Assembly (NCBI GenBank): GCA_963277665.1
Contig: OY728163.1
Coordinates: forward strand, 1,904,212,644 to 1,904,276,643
DNA: 64,000 bases
DNA from: Viscum album
Taxonomy: Eukaryota > Streptophyta > Magnoliopsida > Santalales > Viscaceae
Direction of reading: 5' to 3'
This document shows, piece after piece, positions 1 to 11,882 of the stretch. A program made the translations under genes and the position numbers. Below the pieces are notes generated by a model. That model had not been told where the DNA came from and did not search any database. It worked only from the letters and a program-made list of their open reading frames with translations. How positions within the stretch are numbered: position 1 is the first letter of the stretch; each line of letters starts with the position of its first letter.

Positions 1-422
1 CCAATATTCAGTAAATACTCTACTAAGAAGACTTCCAAAAGAATAAAATTCTCTATAACCCTGGTGTAAGAAGGTATACAAAGAGATACCTTTAAAACTC
101 AGAAATATCTATGAAGACCATGCTCAAAGATCCATTCTCAAAATTATCTATAAAAAACATCCATGTAATACCATGAGAGGTTGATAAACCTTGATTCATA
201 CTATATGACTATCATTTATCCCTACTAGAGCACTGTAAATTCCAAGATACACACTTCCTATAACATCGCTAGATAAAACTCATCTCTGAAGAGGTTCTTG
301 AACTCCTTCCAAGTGACAGTCTCCATGTCATGCATCCAATTTATAAATTTACATCATCACCCTATGAATAAATGGACAATTCCTACCACTATCACCATCA
401 TCAGTGTGGGAGGGTTACTCAC
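1..422 (-). pseudogene. Ty3/gypsy gag fragment, C-terminal part (element G0)
   Basis: Reading the minus strand from about 420 down to 150 gives a gypsy Gag capsid signature. A hydrophobic stretch ending in MMVIVVGI is followed by WMHDMETVTWKEFKNLF, then RDEFY, and further on RFINLSWYYMD. This is the W..F...F and Y..RF..LS pattern of plant retrotransposon Gag (PF03732-type). It parallels the better G1 copy at 33740-34000. Several stops interrupt it. The upstream half of the same Gag lies at 11878-12010, beyond S1, so S1 split this gene. Downstream pol would lie left of the window. The family call is solid; the exact ends are not visible. Confidence 0.6.
418..422. repeat. Left target-site remnant of S1 (CTCAC)
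   Basis: The five bases just outside the S1 5' LTR are CTCAC; those just outside the 3' LTR (11878-11882) are ATCAT. Three of five match. The two borders were placed from LTR-to-LTR alignment, and the Gag reading of G0 resumes in register across the same point. Confidence 0.4.
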
Positions 423-1675
423 TATTTAGTTGAAATGTATTTCAAATATTTTTAACCTATTTTTGAAAATCATAATACATTTCTTTAAAGTATATGTTTT
501 ACTAAATTTTATACTTATCTCGTTTTAAGAAATATTTTCAGGAAATATTTTTTTCTATACAGTGGAATATCAATTTATCAGATGTAATAAATTACTATGT
601 ACATGTATAATTGATCAAAAAAGTTTAAAAAAATAGACACATATTTCTAGATAAGTATTTATCAAAGTATGAAAGTCATAAATTAACTAATTACAAACAA
701 AAACTTTTATATTAAAACTTTTAGACAAACATTTTATAGAAGAAAGTAGATAGTTTTTTCCAAATAGAATTTTCATTAAATCTTCGATATGGAGATATAT
801 AACTTTTTTTGGAAGAAAAAATTCATTCTATTATATGAAATATTGTTACACGGCGATGGTATATGATTTTAAAAGATTTAGATGAACATATTGAGTTATC
901 AAGGAGTTTGTTTTTTTGATTTCATTGCAACCACCTCCATGTTTCATGGAATATTAAGGGTGCATATTTTTTTTATAAATAAGCACAATGATCAAGGAGG
1001 AAAAAGAATTTTCATCAACAATTAACAAGAGTTTCTATGAATATTTGTAACATATTTTTACTTTAATCGTACTTCACTATAATATTTTGAGAGGATTTTT
1101 CTTAATGAATATGTGAGAGGATTATTTGTAAATTACTCTAGAACTTTTATGTTTTGTAATTTTCTACCTGATATAGCCGATCAAGGGCTTCTGGGGATAG
1201 GAAGAAAGAGTTCTGTCAGGTATTTATAATCAAGGGATTCTAGAGATAGGAACATAGAGTTGTTCTGATCTCCATGATCAAGGGTTTATTTACTTAATGA
1301 AAACAAACCTATTATAGTTTGGTTACAATTTTTGATGCCTAAGTTTTGGGTTATATAATTCAATGATGCTTAATATTAAAACATAGATCAATCTAGTGTA
1401 AATTTATACAAGTTCTATATTAAAAATTTAAAAATTATTACTTTACTTTTTTTCAAATTACCTATTATGTTGTGTAATTGAATATAAAATTTTTACTTTT
1501 TTAACTTTTCAACTTTGATATTCAAATAGACTATCTATCTAATTTATAATCTCAGAAGTTTGTATGAATTTTTTATCCTATTTTTTTAATAAATAGGTTG
1601 TAAAATATTGAGTTTTATTTTATAAACTATAATTCACCCCCTATTATAGTCATTGTATTACTCTTAGAAACTATA
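423..1675 (+). repeat. S1 5' LTR
   Basis: Aligns along its length with 10624-11877. Both begin TATTTAGTTGAAAT (ancestral TG start decayed) and share the block ATCAATTTATCAGATG in the first 200 bp. Both also share several AGGGATTCTGGGGATAGG-like blocks and end near TCATTGTATTA...CTATA. The start is fixed by the polypurine tract that abuts the 3' copy; the end by the primer-binding site three bases on. Confidence 0.75.
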
Positions 1676-1677
1676 TT

Positions 1678-1692
1678 TGGTATTAGAGGAGG
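1678..1692 (+). other. S1 primer-binding site (tRNA-iMet type)
   Basis: TGGTATTAGAGGAGG lies directly after the 5' LTR and matches the plant copia/gypsy consensus TGGTATCAGAGC, complementary to the 3' end of initiator tRNA-Met, with a C-to-T change inside. Confidence 0.7.
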
Positions 1693-2280
1693 TTCTTCTA
1701 CTTAACTTTCTAGTTATTTCTTTTTTTAAATTAAGAAACATTATAATGTTTCAAAAAAATTATAAACTACTATTTATAAATTTTTTTAATAAACTACTTA
1801 ACACTAATGTGTATTTGTAGAAAGATTGTATTTATTATTTATAAAAATGGAAGTTTTGAATACTGGAACTCTCGATAATAATAATCCTAACAGATAACCA
1901 ATTTTAGATGGTATAATTATAAATATTAGAGAAACTGTATGAAAAGATTTTTTATCAATACCAGGGTAAACAATTATTTTAAGCTGGATTGATGTTATCA
2001 TATTCTTGAAAAATAAGTTTCTAATTTTAATAATCAATGGAAGTTTTAATATTAACTAAATTATAGATTCAATAATAATTTTCTGTGTTCTCTGACTTGA
2101 AATATCTATAGTTGTATTTGTTCTTGTAAAGCTCAAAAATAGAATTTGGAAGAAGTTGTAAATTACTCATTTTGATACTTCTAAAGTTATAGAAACTCAA
2201 ATATATACACATAGAGATGACTATCAACCATTCAATTTCATACATGGATAATATTTTTCTAAGAAACATTAGATATTTAT
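1693..2280 (+). other. S1 leader and unreadable gag N-terminus
   Basis: Between the primer-binding site and the first convincing Gag similarity. Very AT-rich; minus-strand open frames here are chance. The Gag N-terminal half should lie here but I cannot follow a frame. Confidence 0.35.
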
Positions 2281-2816
2281 GAAAATTGTAAATGTTTTAC
2301 AGTCTATGCGTGATAAAGATCTTACTAATTAGACTTTGATTGAAAATATGATTGATATAATTCTAGGAGAGTGGGAATCCAAGAGAAAAACTATTGATAT
2401 TAAAAATAATATTACTATCTTGAGCTTAGAGGATTTAATAGGAACTATCATGTAGTATGAGGAAAGATTTAAGAGAGATTCTAGAAATATGAAAAATAAA
2501 AATGGAGTATATTTTTATTCTACTTCAAATATTGCTAAGAAATTTGTATATGCTATGAAAGTTTATATATATTCAATGAAAAATAAAGATCAAGTTGAGA
2601 AAAAAGAGTACTTCTACTGAACAATTTGAGAATGAGTTAGATAATTTTTCCAAAATAATGAATAATATTATTGGGAATAAATATTTCATATATAATAATA
2701 AGAATAATTTTAAGGATAATAGTGAAAATAAGGATTATTCTAAAATGATATGTTATGATTACAAGAAACTTGGTCATATAAGAGCAGATTTTTCCAATCT
2801 TAAGAGAAAATATTAG
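2281..2816 (+). pseudogene. S1 gag: capsid C-terminus and zinc knuckle
   Basis: The plus strand around 2350-2460 gives GEWESKRKTIDI and LSLEDLIGTIM, the W.SK...I / L.L..LIG.L.TYE end of copia Gag (UBN2-type). Downstream, codons at about 2745-2816 read ICYDYKKLGHIRADFSNLK. This is a CX2CX4HX4C zinc knuckle (CYECKKPGHIRADC in the family) in which the second and last Cys have become Tyr and Phe. Gag packages the RNA in the cytoplasmic virus-like particle. Stops and a frameshift break the frame, and the RNA-binding finger is lost. Confidence 0.7.
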
Positions 2817-3766
2817 AAGGATATGAATTATAATAGTATTTTTAAGAAGTCTTAAATATATATGAGTAATAAAAGTTTAAAATCCTCAAAACATAGAATG
2901 TAAATGGATATGATAGTTATTTAGATAATTCCTAATATATTGAACGTAAATGTTATAATAATAACAATTTCATTACTGAAATTCAAAATAATAATAATTT
3001 CTTCATGGATAAGTTATATATTGAAACCTCAACCAGCCTTAATTTGAATAATAATTATCTTTATAGAGATTTTGAGAATAATTCTATATATTTAGATGAA
3101 TACTATACTTTATAGAAAGAGGATAATAATTTGCCTGGTTTTGAGGAACTTTCAATATTTTCAACCTTGTTAGAAAAACAAAATAATAAAGTTTCTAAAA
3201 AACTTCATGATGTTGAGGAAAAACTTGTTAAGGAAAATATAATAATATTTTACACTTACTACTAAAATTTATAATCTTTAAAAAGAAATAGAGAAATATA
3301 ATCTTGAGAAAACGGATTTTTTAAAAAGATATATAAAAACTTAATTATAGTACTACATATATTGAGGAAAAAATTTAGTTGTGAAACAAAATTTTTAACT
3401 ATAAGTCTGAAAAAAATACTATCAAAATTTTCATACTAATAAATAAAAATTTTATAAAATGTACATAAAAATAAAACCTCTTAGGAATGTATGAGGAATT
3501 TATTTTACCAATACTAAATCGATTTTTTAAAATAATTATTTAATTCGAAACATTTATCTATTTTACACTAAATGTCAAGGTGGAGTACATTTGAAAAATA
3601 GATTTTCCTTAAATAAATCACAATCTATAGGATTTAACAAATCATATTTTTCTAAATAATTAATGACTTCTCAATATAATAAATTTGGAAAGATGTGGAT
3701 TCTGGAAATATTATTTTCTAATAATGATGGGCCTAATCAAGTTTGGGTTCCAAAATACTAATATTC
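2817..3766 (+). pseudogene. S1 extended gag tail, coiled-coil-like
   Basis: About 0.95 kb between zinc knuckle and protease, longer than in most copia elements. Readable pieces are acidic and Asn/Glu/Lys-rich, for example NLPGFEELSIFSTLLEKQ followed by KLHDVEEKLVKEN around 3130-3240, with heptad-like spacing. Sirevirus Gag is known to be extended past its zinc knuckle; S2 shows a comparable ~1.2 kb tail. Later parts are too decayed to read. Confidence 0.5.
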
Positions 3767-4250
3767 TTACTTTAAAGAAAATAAGATGTCTGTTAGAAAA
3801 AATAAAAATCGGTACATGGATAGTGGATGTTCAACACATATGACTGGGAACAATGGTTTCTTCAAAAAAATAATATAAAAATAAGAGGCGGAAAAGTCAC
3901 CTTTGGTGAAAATTATCAAGAAGAATTGATCAAAATATGTAATATTTTTCTTCATGTTAAATATTTAATTTCAAATGTTTTATTCGTTGTTGGTATTAAT
4001 CAGAACCTTATTAGCATAATCTAATTTTTTTAATGAGGTTTTTCTTATTAACTTCATGAATAATAAATTTAGTGTTCATAGTTTAGAAGATAAATTTTTT
4101 TATTTCTCTCAGTAGGAATAAGAATGTTACACCTTAAATCTATAAAACCATAGAAGCTAAGATCTACATTGACATAGTACAATAAAAGATAAATCTTTTT
4201 TGTGTAATAGAAGGTTGGGACACTATAATGTTATAAAATTAGTAAAATCT
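3767..4250 (+). pseudogene. S1 protease and GAG-pre-integrase region
   Basis: The aspartic protease motif is intact at 3816-3848: YMDSGCSTHMTG, catalytic Asp codon at 3819-3821, the copia form of the DSG protease. It runs on through GGKVTFGENYQ in an open stretch to about 4022. A pre-integrase motif RRLGH (family HRRLGH, the zinc-binding start of integrase) appears at about 4205-4220. The protease would cut the Gag-Pol polyprotein. The active-site loop survives, but stops on both sides make the polyprotein non-functional. Confidence 0.75.
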
Positions 4251-5060
4251 CTAATAATGACTAGTTTGATATATACTAGAGCTTAAGTTTAATTCTTCTA
4301 TACTTTGTGATCCTTTTAAATTAAGAAAGAAACATAAGTAAATATTTAAATATATTAGTGAAGTTTTAACTTATGATTCTTTATAGTTTGTACACGTGGA
4401 TTTATTTTTTCCTAGACAAAATAGACGTATTGGTGGAAAATATTGTGTATATATTTTAGTTTATGACTAAACTATAAATACATGGGTCTATTTACTGTAA
4501 AAAAAGTCAGAATTATTTTTCTTCTTTGAAAATTTTTTATCCCATATTAAAAATGAAACAAATCTACTTTTTGTGACTATTTTGTAGTGATCATGGTGAT
4601 GAATTTTTTAAATCTAAATTTGAAACTTTTTATAGTAAAAAGGTATAATACATAACTTATTAGAACCTATAACTCCACAAAAAAAATTGTTTATTGATGA
4701 AATAATAAATATAATTCTTCAAGGGATTACTAGAAGCATATTGATTGAATACTCAATTGCTAAAAAAATGTCATGAAGTACTCAGTACTACATATTATAC
4801 TATAAATCATGTTTTAATAAAACTCCTTATGAGTTGTGGACTAAAATAAATCCAAAATGTTATTAATTAAAAGTATTTGAATGTAAACTATTCATCTTGA
4901 ATAGTAAATATAATTTACATAAATTTTCATCGAAATTTGTTGATGGAATAGTTTTAGGTTATTCTACCATAAGTAAGGATTATATATTTGTTAATAAAAA
5001 CACAATTATTGTTGAGGAAACTGTACATATTAAATTTGATTAAGTAGATACCTTTGCTTT
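4251..5060 (+). pseudogene. S1 integrase
   Basis: Broken DDE integrase. FVHVDLFFPRQNRRIGGKY at about 4385-4440 carries the first catalytic Asp region (family HIDLFGP). SDHGDEFFKSKFETF at about 4585-4630 carries the second Asp, intact. Then IEYSIAKK, NKTPYELW and VLGYSTISKDYIFVNKN (about 4950-5000) give the C-terminal copia signature, ending EETVHIKFD. Family membership is clear from motif order. Multiple stops and at least two frame changes inactivate it. Confidence 0.75.
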
Positions 5061-5330
5061 CAAACAACCTCAAACCACATATTTTGATTTTATTTATAAA
5101 ACCAATTTTCAATCCATGTTGTAAATATATTCTTATGGTAAAATAACTAAATGAACCTTTTCTAAAGTTCAACCTCAAGAAGAAATTCAAACAGTTGTTG
5201 AAGAATATATTTTTACAAACCCAATAAATTGTTTAATCCTTAAGAATAATATTAGTGATAATTTCATTGGTGATGTATATCAACTAATTAGAACTATAAA
5301 TTCCCTATTAAATAAAGATAAACATTGGTT
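5061..5330 (+). pseudogene. S1 integrase-RT hinge
   Basis: Link between integrase and reverse transcriptase, normally variable in copia pol. Reads as low-complexity, Asn/Ile-rich translation with stops; no motif seen. Confidence 0.4.
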
Positions 5331-6240
5331 ATTTTTATCTAAATTTGAAGCTAATACTCTTGATGGGGATTTGGGGGGTGAATATGGGATAAAATCTATT
5401 CAAGATGAAATCAATAAATTTGAAAGGAATCAAGTTTGGAATTTTTTTGAACAACCTAATGATTCCCTTATAATTGGGGAGAATTTATTTTTTGAAATAA
5501 TTGTGATGAAAATGGAGTCATAGTTAGAAAAAAAATATAAAATTTTTGAAAAGGTTTATAGTCAACTAGAAGTCCTAAACTATGAAGAAACTTATGCTCC
5601 ATGAGCTAGACTTGAATGTATTAGTATAATTCAAGATTATATAGTATTTATAAATTTTAAATATTTTTAAATGGATATAAATTTTATTTTACTTAATGTA
5701 TATGTATAAGAAGAATTTTATGTAGAAAATCCCACTAGTTTTGAAAATAAAATATCTCAAAATCATGTTTTTAGACTTACTAAGGCGCCTTATGGAATTA
5801 AACCATATCCTTGATAATGGTATTATAGATTAATGGGATTATTGTTATAATTTTTTTTATTAATACAGTTAGAGTTCCAAATATTTTTATTAAAAAGGTT
5901 TCTTAAAACACCATTACTATGAAAATTTATTTTTATGACATTATATTTGGGCCAAATCCAAAAAAAATGAAGAAAAAAAATTCAGGATCTTATGAAATCT
6001 ATGTTTATGATGATCATGATTGTAAAAATTTCTTATTTTATAGGTTTTAAAAAATTTCAAAAACCAGAATAAAATTTTATTTATCAAAATAAGTATATAA
6101 AAGATCATTTTAAGAAATTTGGATATCACAACACTAAATGTATATGTACACCTATCAGAACCTCAAATAATTTATATCATAATGAATCTGAGAAGCCATT
6201 TGATCAAAATATTTTTAGAGGGATGATTGTTAGTTTACAT
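5331..6240 (+). pseudogene. S1 reverse transcriptase
   Basis: Begins HWLFLSKFEAN... EINKFERNQVWNFF (about 5325-5450), the copia RT entry (family EEL.QFERN.VW.LV). It is followed by NYEETYAP and ARLE (5575-5620), MDINFILLN (family MDVKSAFLNG, about 5670), then VYVEEFYVE-like sequence and FRLTKAPYGIKP (about 5770-5810, family KLKKALYGLKQAPR). The YVDD catalytic block after this is not readable. RT copies element RNA to DNA in the particle. Order and spacing match a full-length copia RT; in-frame stops and indels make it dead. Confidence 0.75.
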
Positions 6241-6835
6241 TATCTTATAGATATTCATACAAATTTTATGTTTTTATATGATTGTGATCAAGATATCAAG
6301 ATAATCACAAAGAGTCCCATCTAAAATATGTAAAACAAATTTTTCTTTATCTTAAGGGAACTATATATCTTAGATTATTTTATTCTTTTGAAAATGAATT
6401 TGAACTTAAAAGTGTTTCATATGACGGTTTTGGTGGATGTGAAATAGATATAAAAATTACGTCTAGAACTTTTCATTTTCAGTGAGAATATTTAGTTTCT
6501 TAGTCTTGTAAGAAACATCATTCTATATCACTTTCCACTTCTGAAGTGGAATATGTGGCAGTTAGATTTTGTTGTTCTCAATTTTTGTGGATGCAACATA
6601 TTCTCAATGATTTTACATTGAGTTTTAGTGAAACTAAATTTTTTTTGAAAACACAAATTCCATTACATTATGTGAAAACCCAACATATCACTTACAATAT
6701 AAACATATAGATTTAAGGCACTATTTCTTTGGGGATCACACATAAAAAGGATATATAATTTTACAATTCATTAGTACATAAGAAAAACTAACTGATATTT
6801 TTACAAAATGGGGTAGTATATATTTTCTCTGTTTC
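6241..6835 (+). pseudogene. S1 RNase H
   Basis: DGFGGCEIDIKITSRTFHF at about 6423-6480 matches the D.D.AGC..DRKSTSG RNase H entry. CKKHHSISLSTSEVEYVA follows at about 6507-6560 (family SKKQ..VALSTAEAEY.A), then FLWMQHILNDF. The C-terminal part has KHIDLRHYFFGDH near 6700-6740 and TEKLTDIFTK near 6775-6805. The catalytic Asp and Glu positions are recognisable; stops are present. This marks the end of pol. Confidence 0.75.
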
Positions 6836-7530
6836 AATATTTTTTCCTCAGACAAAAATATTGTTAATGATAAATTATGAACAAACTTTTATAAGGAAAT
6901 TTTACTAGAAAAGTGTTGTTAAGAATAAATTTATGTAGAAATATTTATTAAGAAAATAAATTCACATAATTTTTCTAGGAAAAACATTATGTACAAATTT
7001 TCATTACAAAATTTCTTGTACAAAATATTTTTTAGAAAAGTTTTTGCTATAGAATTTTCATTAGAAGTTTTTTGTTTTAAAATTAGTTATACAAATTTAT
7101 TTTTACAGATGTTTCCAGATGAATTTTTTTTATAAAATATTTATTTAATTTGTGTCTTATAATTTTTTTAGTTTTTAAATATTCTAATAAGTTAATATTC
7201 CTGAATAAATATTCGATATATTGTTTTTAAATTCATATATAGAAAGTAAATTTTTATGTTTTTTGCATCTGTATGTTATATAATTTTTATGTTGTTTGTA
7301 CTTATTTTTAAAAAAAATCTTAAATTGTAAATATTTTATCAAAAAAAATATTCAATCGATAGAAAATATATAAAAATAAAATAAAAATGAGAGTTCAGAA
7401 ATATTTTTTCGTCAAATTTTTTGAGTCATTGATCGAAATAAGGGTTTTGATCTCAAATGACATATCTAGGGAAGTAGAACCATCACTCTCTAGAGGCTAT
7501 ATATATGGGGGCAGAATCATATCTTATCTG
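6836..7530 (+). other. S1 spacer after pol
   Basis: About 0.7 kb of AT-rich sequence with many imperfect repeats of TTTTNTAGAAAA type between the RNase H end and the env-like region. No coding similarity seen. In Sireviruses this interval precedes the envelope-like frame. Confidence 0.4.
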
Positions 7531-10110
7531 TCATAGCTTCTTTCTATTAATAGATCTCAACTCCTTGATTCTTATCCATTAAATATATAGTGATTATTAT
7601 GACTCTCTATCTAAACTAATATATTCTACAAATGATATTTCTAGATGTGTTCCAATCAAATAATGGAAAATTGAGAAGGTATGTATTGATAATTATGATT
7701 CACTAATGAAGAGAGTTATTATTTTTAAAAGATATGAATATTTATCTGTTGAGAAAGAGTATTTTTACTTGAACTATCCAAAGTTGGTAAATAATTTTTA
7801 TTCATCTATTTATTTTTATGAAGAATATGGATTAAAAGTTATAAACTTTTAGTTTTTTGGTAATAAGTACAAATGAAATATCAAGAATAACATTGAGTTA
7901 GTCTAAATTCCATTGGATGGAAAATAAAATTTAGTTACATATAACATTCATAACAAGTTAGGAAATTTTGAAAAGGAAAATGTTGAAGATTATTTATTTT
8001 ATTCTAAGGAAAATGTTTGAAAGGTATTTTACCTAAATCCAGAAAACCGATTAGTATAAATCTGGATACAAAATTTATTGATCCCTAGATAATGTGATAG
8101 GGAAAATTTGAAATTACAAGATAAATATGTCTTGGATTTCTTTTGCAACATGAAGAAATTTAATTTGGTTAAGTATATTTTAAATATGATTGATGAAGTG
8201 AAGGAAGCCTAATTTCAAGGGAATTTTCTTCTGTATCTAGTTTTTATCAAAAATTATATACTCAAAATTGTGATTTTTATGAAAATTAACAATGTTGAAA
8301 ATTTTTTAAGATACAAGATCTATTTGATTGGTGAAGATACTATTTCTAGGATGATGTAAATATATGAATATACTCAAAATATATTTTTATATTAGTAAAG
8401 GAAAGTTAGGTTAAAATAAAGAGTATAAAACTTAAAGTCATTATTGATTAGAGGAAATAAGTGGAGAAATATCCTCACATGCAAAGAATGAAACCTAAGA
8501 ATATTTCAGGTGAAGCATTATTATATTTTATGAAAATATACGAGGATAAGAATCATGTGGATCCAAATTTTGGGTAAGATAAATCAGAAAAATTATCATT
8601 GAAGGAAAAGTCTTTTTAAAATTTAAGTGATGAAGAAAATAAGAAGAGTAAAGATGATAAATAAAAATAATAAAACTTTTATAGAGATTTTCTTAAGAAA
8701 ACATAAGTTATTAAAGCTATAGTAAAGTATTTTATGAAGGGAAAATGTAATATGTATGAATTTTGACAAGGAAATTAGTCTAAAATTATATAAGCTTATT
8801 CTAAAAATTTATCAATTCTTCTTTTATATGTGGATAAATATAAGTAAGTTTCGGTGGTTAAGCAAGCTCGGAGAGATAAGGAAGGGTCCAGGAATATTTC
8901 ACCAAAAACTTTACCATGAATGAAGAGGTTGAGGAAGAAATATAAATGTTTTCAAGAATATAAATAAGAGTTAAACCTTGAGGAATTATCAGGATCACAA
9001 TTAGTTTATTATTTTTGAATTCAATTAATATTTTTTCTTTAAATTTTCTAGGAGGAAAAAACTATGTATAAATTGATAAGTATTCTAGAGTGAAATTTCT
9101 TGAAAAACATCAATACGATATTCAAGACACTTATAAGGATGATTTAGATGTTGTTAAGGATTTTTATGATACTAAAGATCATAGTGAAGTGATTATACTA
9201 GTTATGAAGAGAAAATATAATTGGTGGAACTTTCTAGTGATGGAAGTTATCAATAAGTTTCTAACAAAGCTAAACTTTCTAGGACTTCAAGGAATAAACT
9301 CCTAATTATTTCATTTGATTCTAATAATTATCCTTCTTTTAATAATTTTAATAGAATAGAGATGAAAATAATCTATAATGATGATTTTATACAAAGTTTG
9401 GATGATATCATGGATGTTTTTCTAGACATATAGGAAAGTTGAAAGTATATGCAAAGTAATTATGATATTTTGAAGAATTCAAATTTATTGAAAAATATTG
9501 CATAATTTTTTATTCATAATGAAGTTGAATTTAATAATTTTAGGGGTATAGTTCATGATAATATAAGTAAGTTAAAATAAATCATTAGACATATAAAATT
9601 ATTTTATAATTATATGAATTTTTATGATTATATTATTAAGAATGTTCTAGGCTCAAAAAAAATAATTTATGAGGCTGTAAAAAGTAAGTATGGAGAAGTT
9701 TCTGAATTCGAAAGTGCTATTGATGGTATAAGATTTTTTGTAATGAATAAAGATGATATATTTATAAAATATTCAAATAATTTTAATGTTTTGGATGAAG
9801 AATGTGTAAATTTGATCAAATTATATGGAGTTTATCAGTTTGAACAAGTTTAATGTTCTCAAGTCTAGTATTTATAAGTTGAAGTTAAATATTTGAAGAA
9901 ATTAGTTGCATTCCTTCAAGAGTCTCATGAAAAAAGTTATAAATTAAAATATCTAGATAAATATATCTTAATTATAAAGGATGAAAATAATAAGATCCAA
10001 GTTGTTGAAGAAGATTTAATGAAGTTAAAATTATCTTTATCTAAGTTATAGAAATACTAACATGATGTTAAGAAGGTAAAGATCATCATCAAATGCCTCA
10101 TGAAGAAATG
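7531..10110 (+). pseudogene. S1 env-like 3' region
   Basis: About 2.6 kb after pol and before the polypurine tracts, too long for a simple untranslated region. Short plus-strand frames are joined by stops: 9090-9305 (71 aa, starting MKFLEKHQYDIQDTYKDDLD), 9614-9853 (79 aa, acidic), and a Lys/Leu-rich run at about 9880-10090 with coiled-coil-like heptads (VEVKYLKKLVAFLQ, then KIQVVEEDLMKLKLSLSKL). Position and size match the env-like frame of Sireviruses, whose function is unproven. I recognise no sequence motif of a viral glycoprotein. S2 has no counterpart. Confidence 0.5.
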
Positions 10111-10373
10111 ATGATAATTTTTCTCAAAAATATTGCAAAATTGTTTTTTAAATAACTTAAACTGATTTTAAAGGATGTATATATATATATATAAATGGGT
10201 ATTCATTCCAATACATTTTGATGGATATTTCCAATTTCATTGGTTATATCTTTCCATTATTTTTTAATTAATATATATTTTATAATAGAAATTTTAGTTT
10301 CATGTATAAATTTATTTCACTAACATTTCAGGTATATTTCTATGTTATATAAAACTCTTATTTTCCAATATCA

Positions 10374-10623
10374 CAAAGGGAGATAAATTTTTATAACTTT
10401 TGTAAATTTAGATTTGTATAACTTTTTTAGAAAAATATTTGGAAGTTCTATTTTTTAAAATAAAGGGGGAGAAATAAATAGTATAAAAACAAATATGGAG
10501 AAAAGAAACGTAATATAAAAAGATAAAAAATATAAGTTGTATAACACAGGGGGAGTAACTTTTCTCTTTAATTTTTTTTCTCTTTTAATTTTTTTGTTTT
10601 GTGATTTTCAAAAATGGAGAGAT
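10374..10623 (+). other. S1 cluster of polypurine tracts
   Basis: Four tracts precede the 3' LTR: AAAGGGAGATA at 10374-10384, AAAGGGGGAGA at 10462-10472, ACACAGGGGGAGTAA at 10545-10556, and AAAAATGGAGAGAT at 10610-10623 directly at the LTR edge. Polypurine tracts prime plus-strand DNA synthesis. Repeated copies of this exact type upstream of the LTR are a known Sirevirus hallmark. Confidence 0.7.
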
Positions 10624-11877
10624 TATTTAGTTGAAATTATAATAAACACTATCTAAATTGATTTTAAAAATCAAAATAAATTTCCTTAAAGTATATGTTT
10701 TATTAACTTTAATGCATCCCTATTTTTTAGAATTTTTTTTAGGAAATATATTTTTTAGGATAGAGGAATATCAATTTATCAGATGGAATAAATTATTATG
10801 TAAGGGTGAGATTATTCTAAAAATTTCAGTCAGACATTCACATATTTCTAGATGAAGATTTATCAAAGTAGAAAATTCAAAATATAAATAAGTCCAAACT
10901 AAGGAAGTTATATTAAGACTTTCAGATAACATTTTTTGGATAGAATCAGTCGTTTTTTCTAGATGGAATTTTAATTAATTATTCAATATGGAGATATAAA
11001 ATTATTTCGAATGAAAAAATTCATTTCATTATATTAAATCATAGTACACTATGATATTATATATTCTTACAAGCTTCAAATGAACAAGCTAAGCTTTAAA
11101 GAAGTAGTTTGTTCCAAGTCCATTTCAACCACCTCTATGTTTCATGGAATATAAGCATAAAAAAATTATGTAAATTGAAGTAGTGATTAAGGAGAAAAAA
11201 ACATTTACATAACTGACTATCAAGATTTATTTTGAATATTCCTAACATATTTTTAATTTGAAATCGCTTTATAATAATACATTGAGAGTATTTTTCTTAT
11301 GGCATCTGGGAGATGATTATTTGTAAATGACTTAATAAATTTTGTGTTTTTTAAGTGTCTATCAGATCTAGATGATTGAGGTAATCTGGGGATATGAAGA
11401 TATATTTGTGTTCAATCTAATTGAATAAGGTCTTCCAGGGATAGGATGAAAGAGTTCTTCCAATCTTCATTATAAATTGATTCCTTTCTTAAGAAAAAAT
11501 ACCTTTATAGTGTGGTTAACATTATTAATACCAAAAATTTTGGTTATATACTTCTTTAATGGTAAAGGTTAATGTGTATATAAATCATTTATAATGTTAT
11601 ATATGTTTTTCTTTACAAATTTATATATTATTACTTTAATATTTTTTACAGTTACATTTTCCATTGTACGATTTCATATAAAAGTTTTACATATTCTAAA
11701 CTTTTCAACTCTGATATTCGAACAAACTCTTTTACCATATTTATAATCATAGAATTTTATATTAATTTTTTCTCTAATTTTTTATAATAAAGATTTTTTA
11801 AAAAAATGTTTCATTTTATGAACAATAATTCACAACCCCTCTCTCTTGTAGCCATTATATTATTCTTTAATCCTATA
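10624..11877 (+). repeat. S1 3' LTR
   Basis: Partner of 423-1675: same start motif TATTTAGTTGAAAT, same internal ATCAATTTATCAGATGGA block, the GGGGATATGAAG/GGGATAGG region near 11390-11450, and the same end (GCCATTATATTATTC...CTATA). It begins immediately after the last polypurine tract. Confidence 0.75.
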
Positions 11878-11882
11878 ATCAT
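11878..11882. repeat. Right target-site remnant of S1 (ATCAT)
   Basis: Partner of 418-422 (CTCAC); three of five bases agree. From here the G0 Gag reading resumes on the minus strand. Confidence 0.4.

Larger units (their letters stand above)
423..11877 (+). mobile_element. S1: Sirevirus-like Ty1/copia retrotransposon, full length but dead
   Basis: About 11.5 kb with paired LTRs (423-1675, 10624-11877), a tRNA-Met primer site, and copia domain order gag, protease, integrase, reverse transcriptase, RNase H. A long extra region follows pol, then clustered polypurine tracts of the AAAGGGGGAGA type before the 3' LTR. Repeated polypurine tracts, a gag extended beyond the zinc knuckle, and an env-like region after pol are together characteristic of Sireviruses (SIRE/Maximus lineage). 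All reading frames carry stops and indels. The LTRs look only about 75% identical by eye, so the insertion is old. Confidence 0.8.

Noticed and set aside
3767..3955. Minus-strand frame over the S1 protease
   Set aside because: Shadow of the plus-strand DSGCSTHMTG protease frame.
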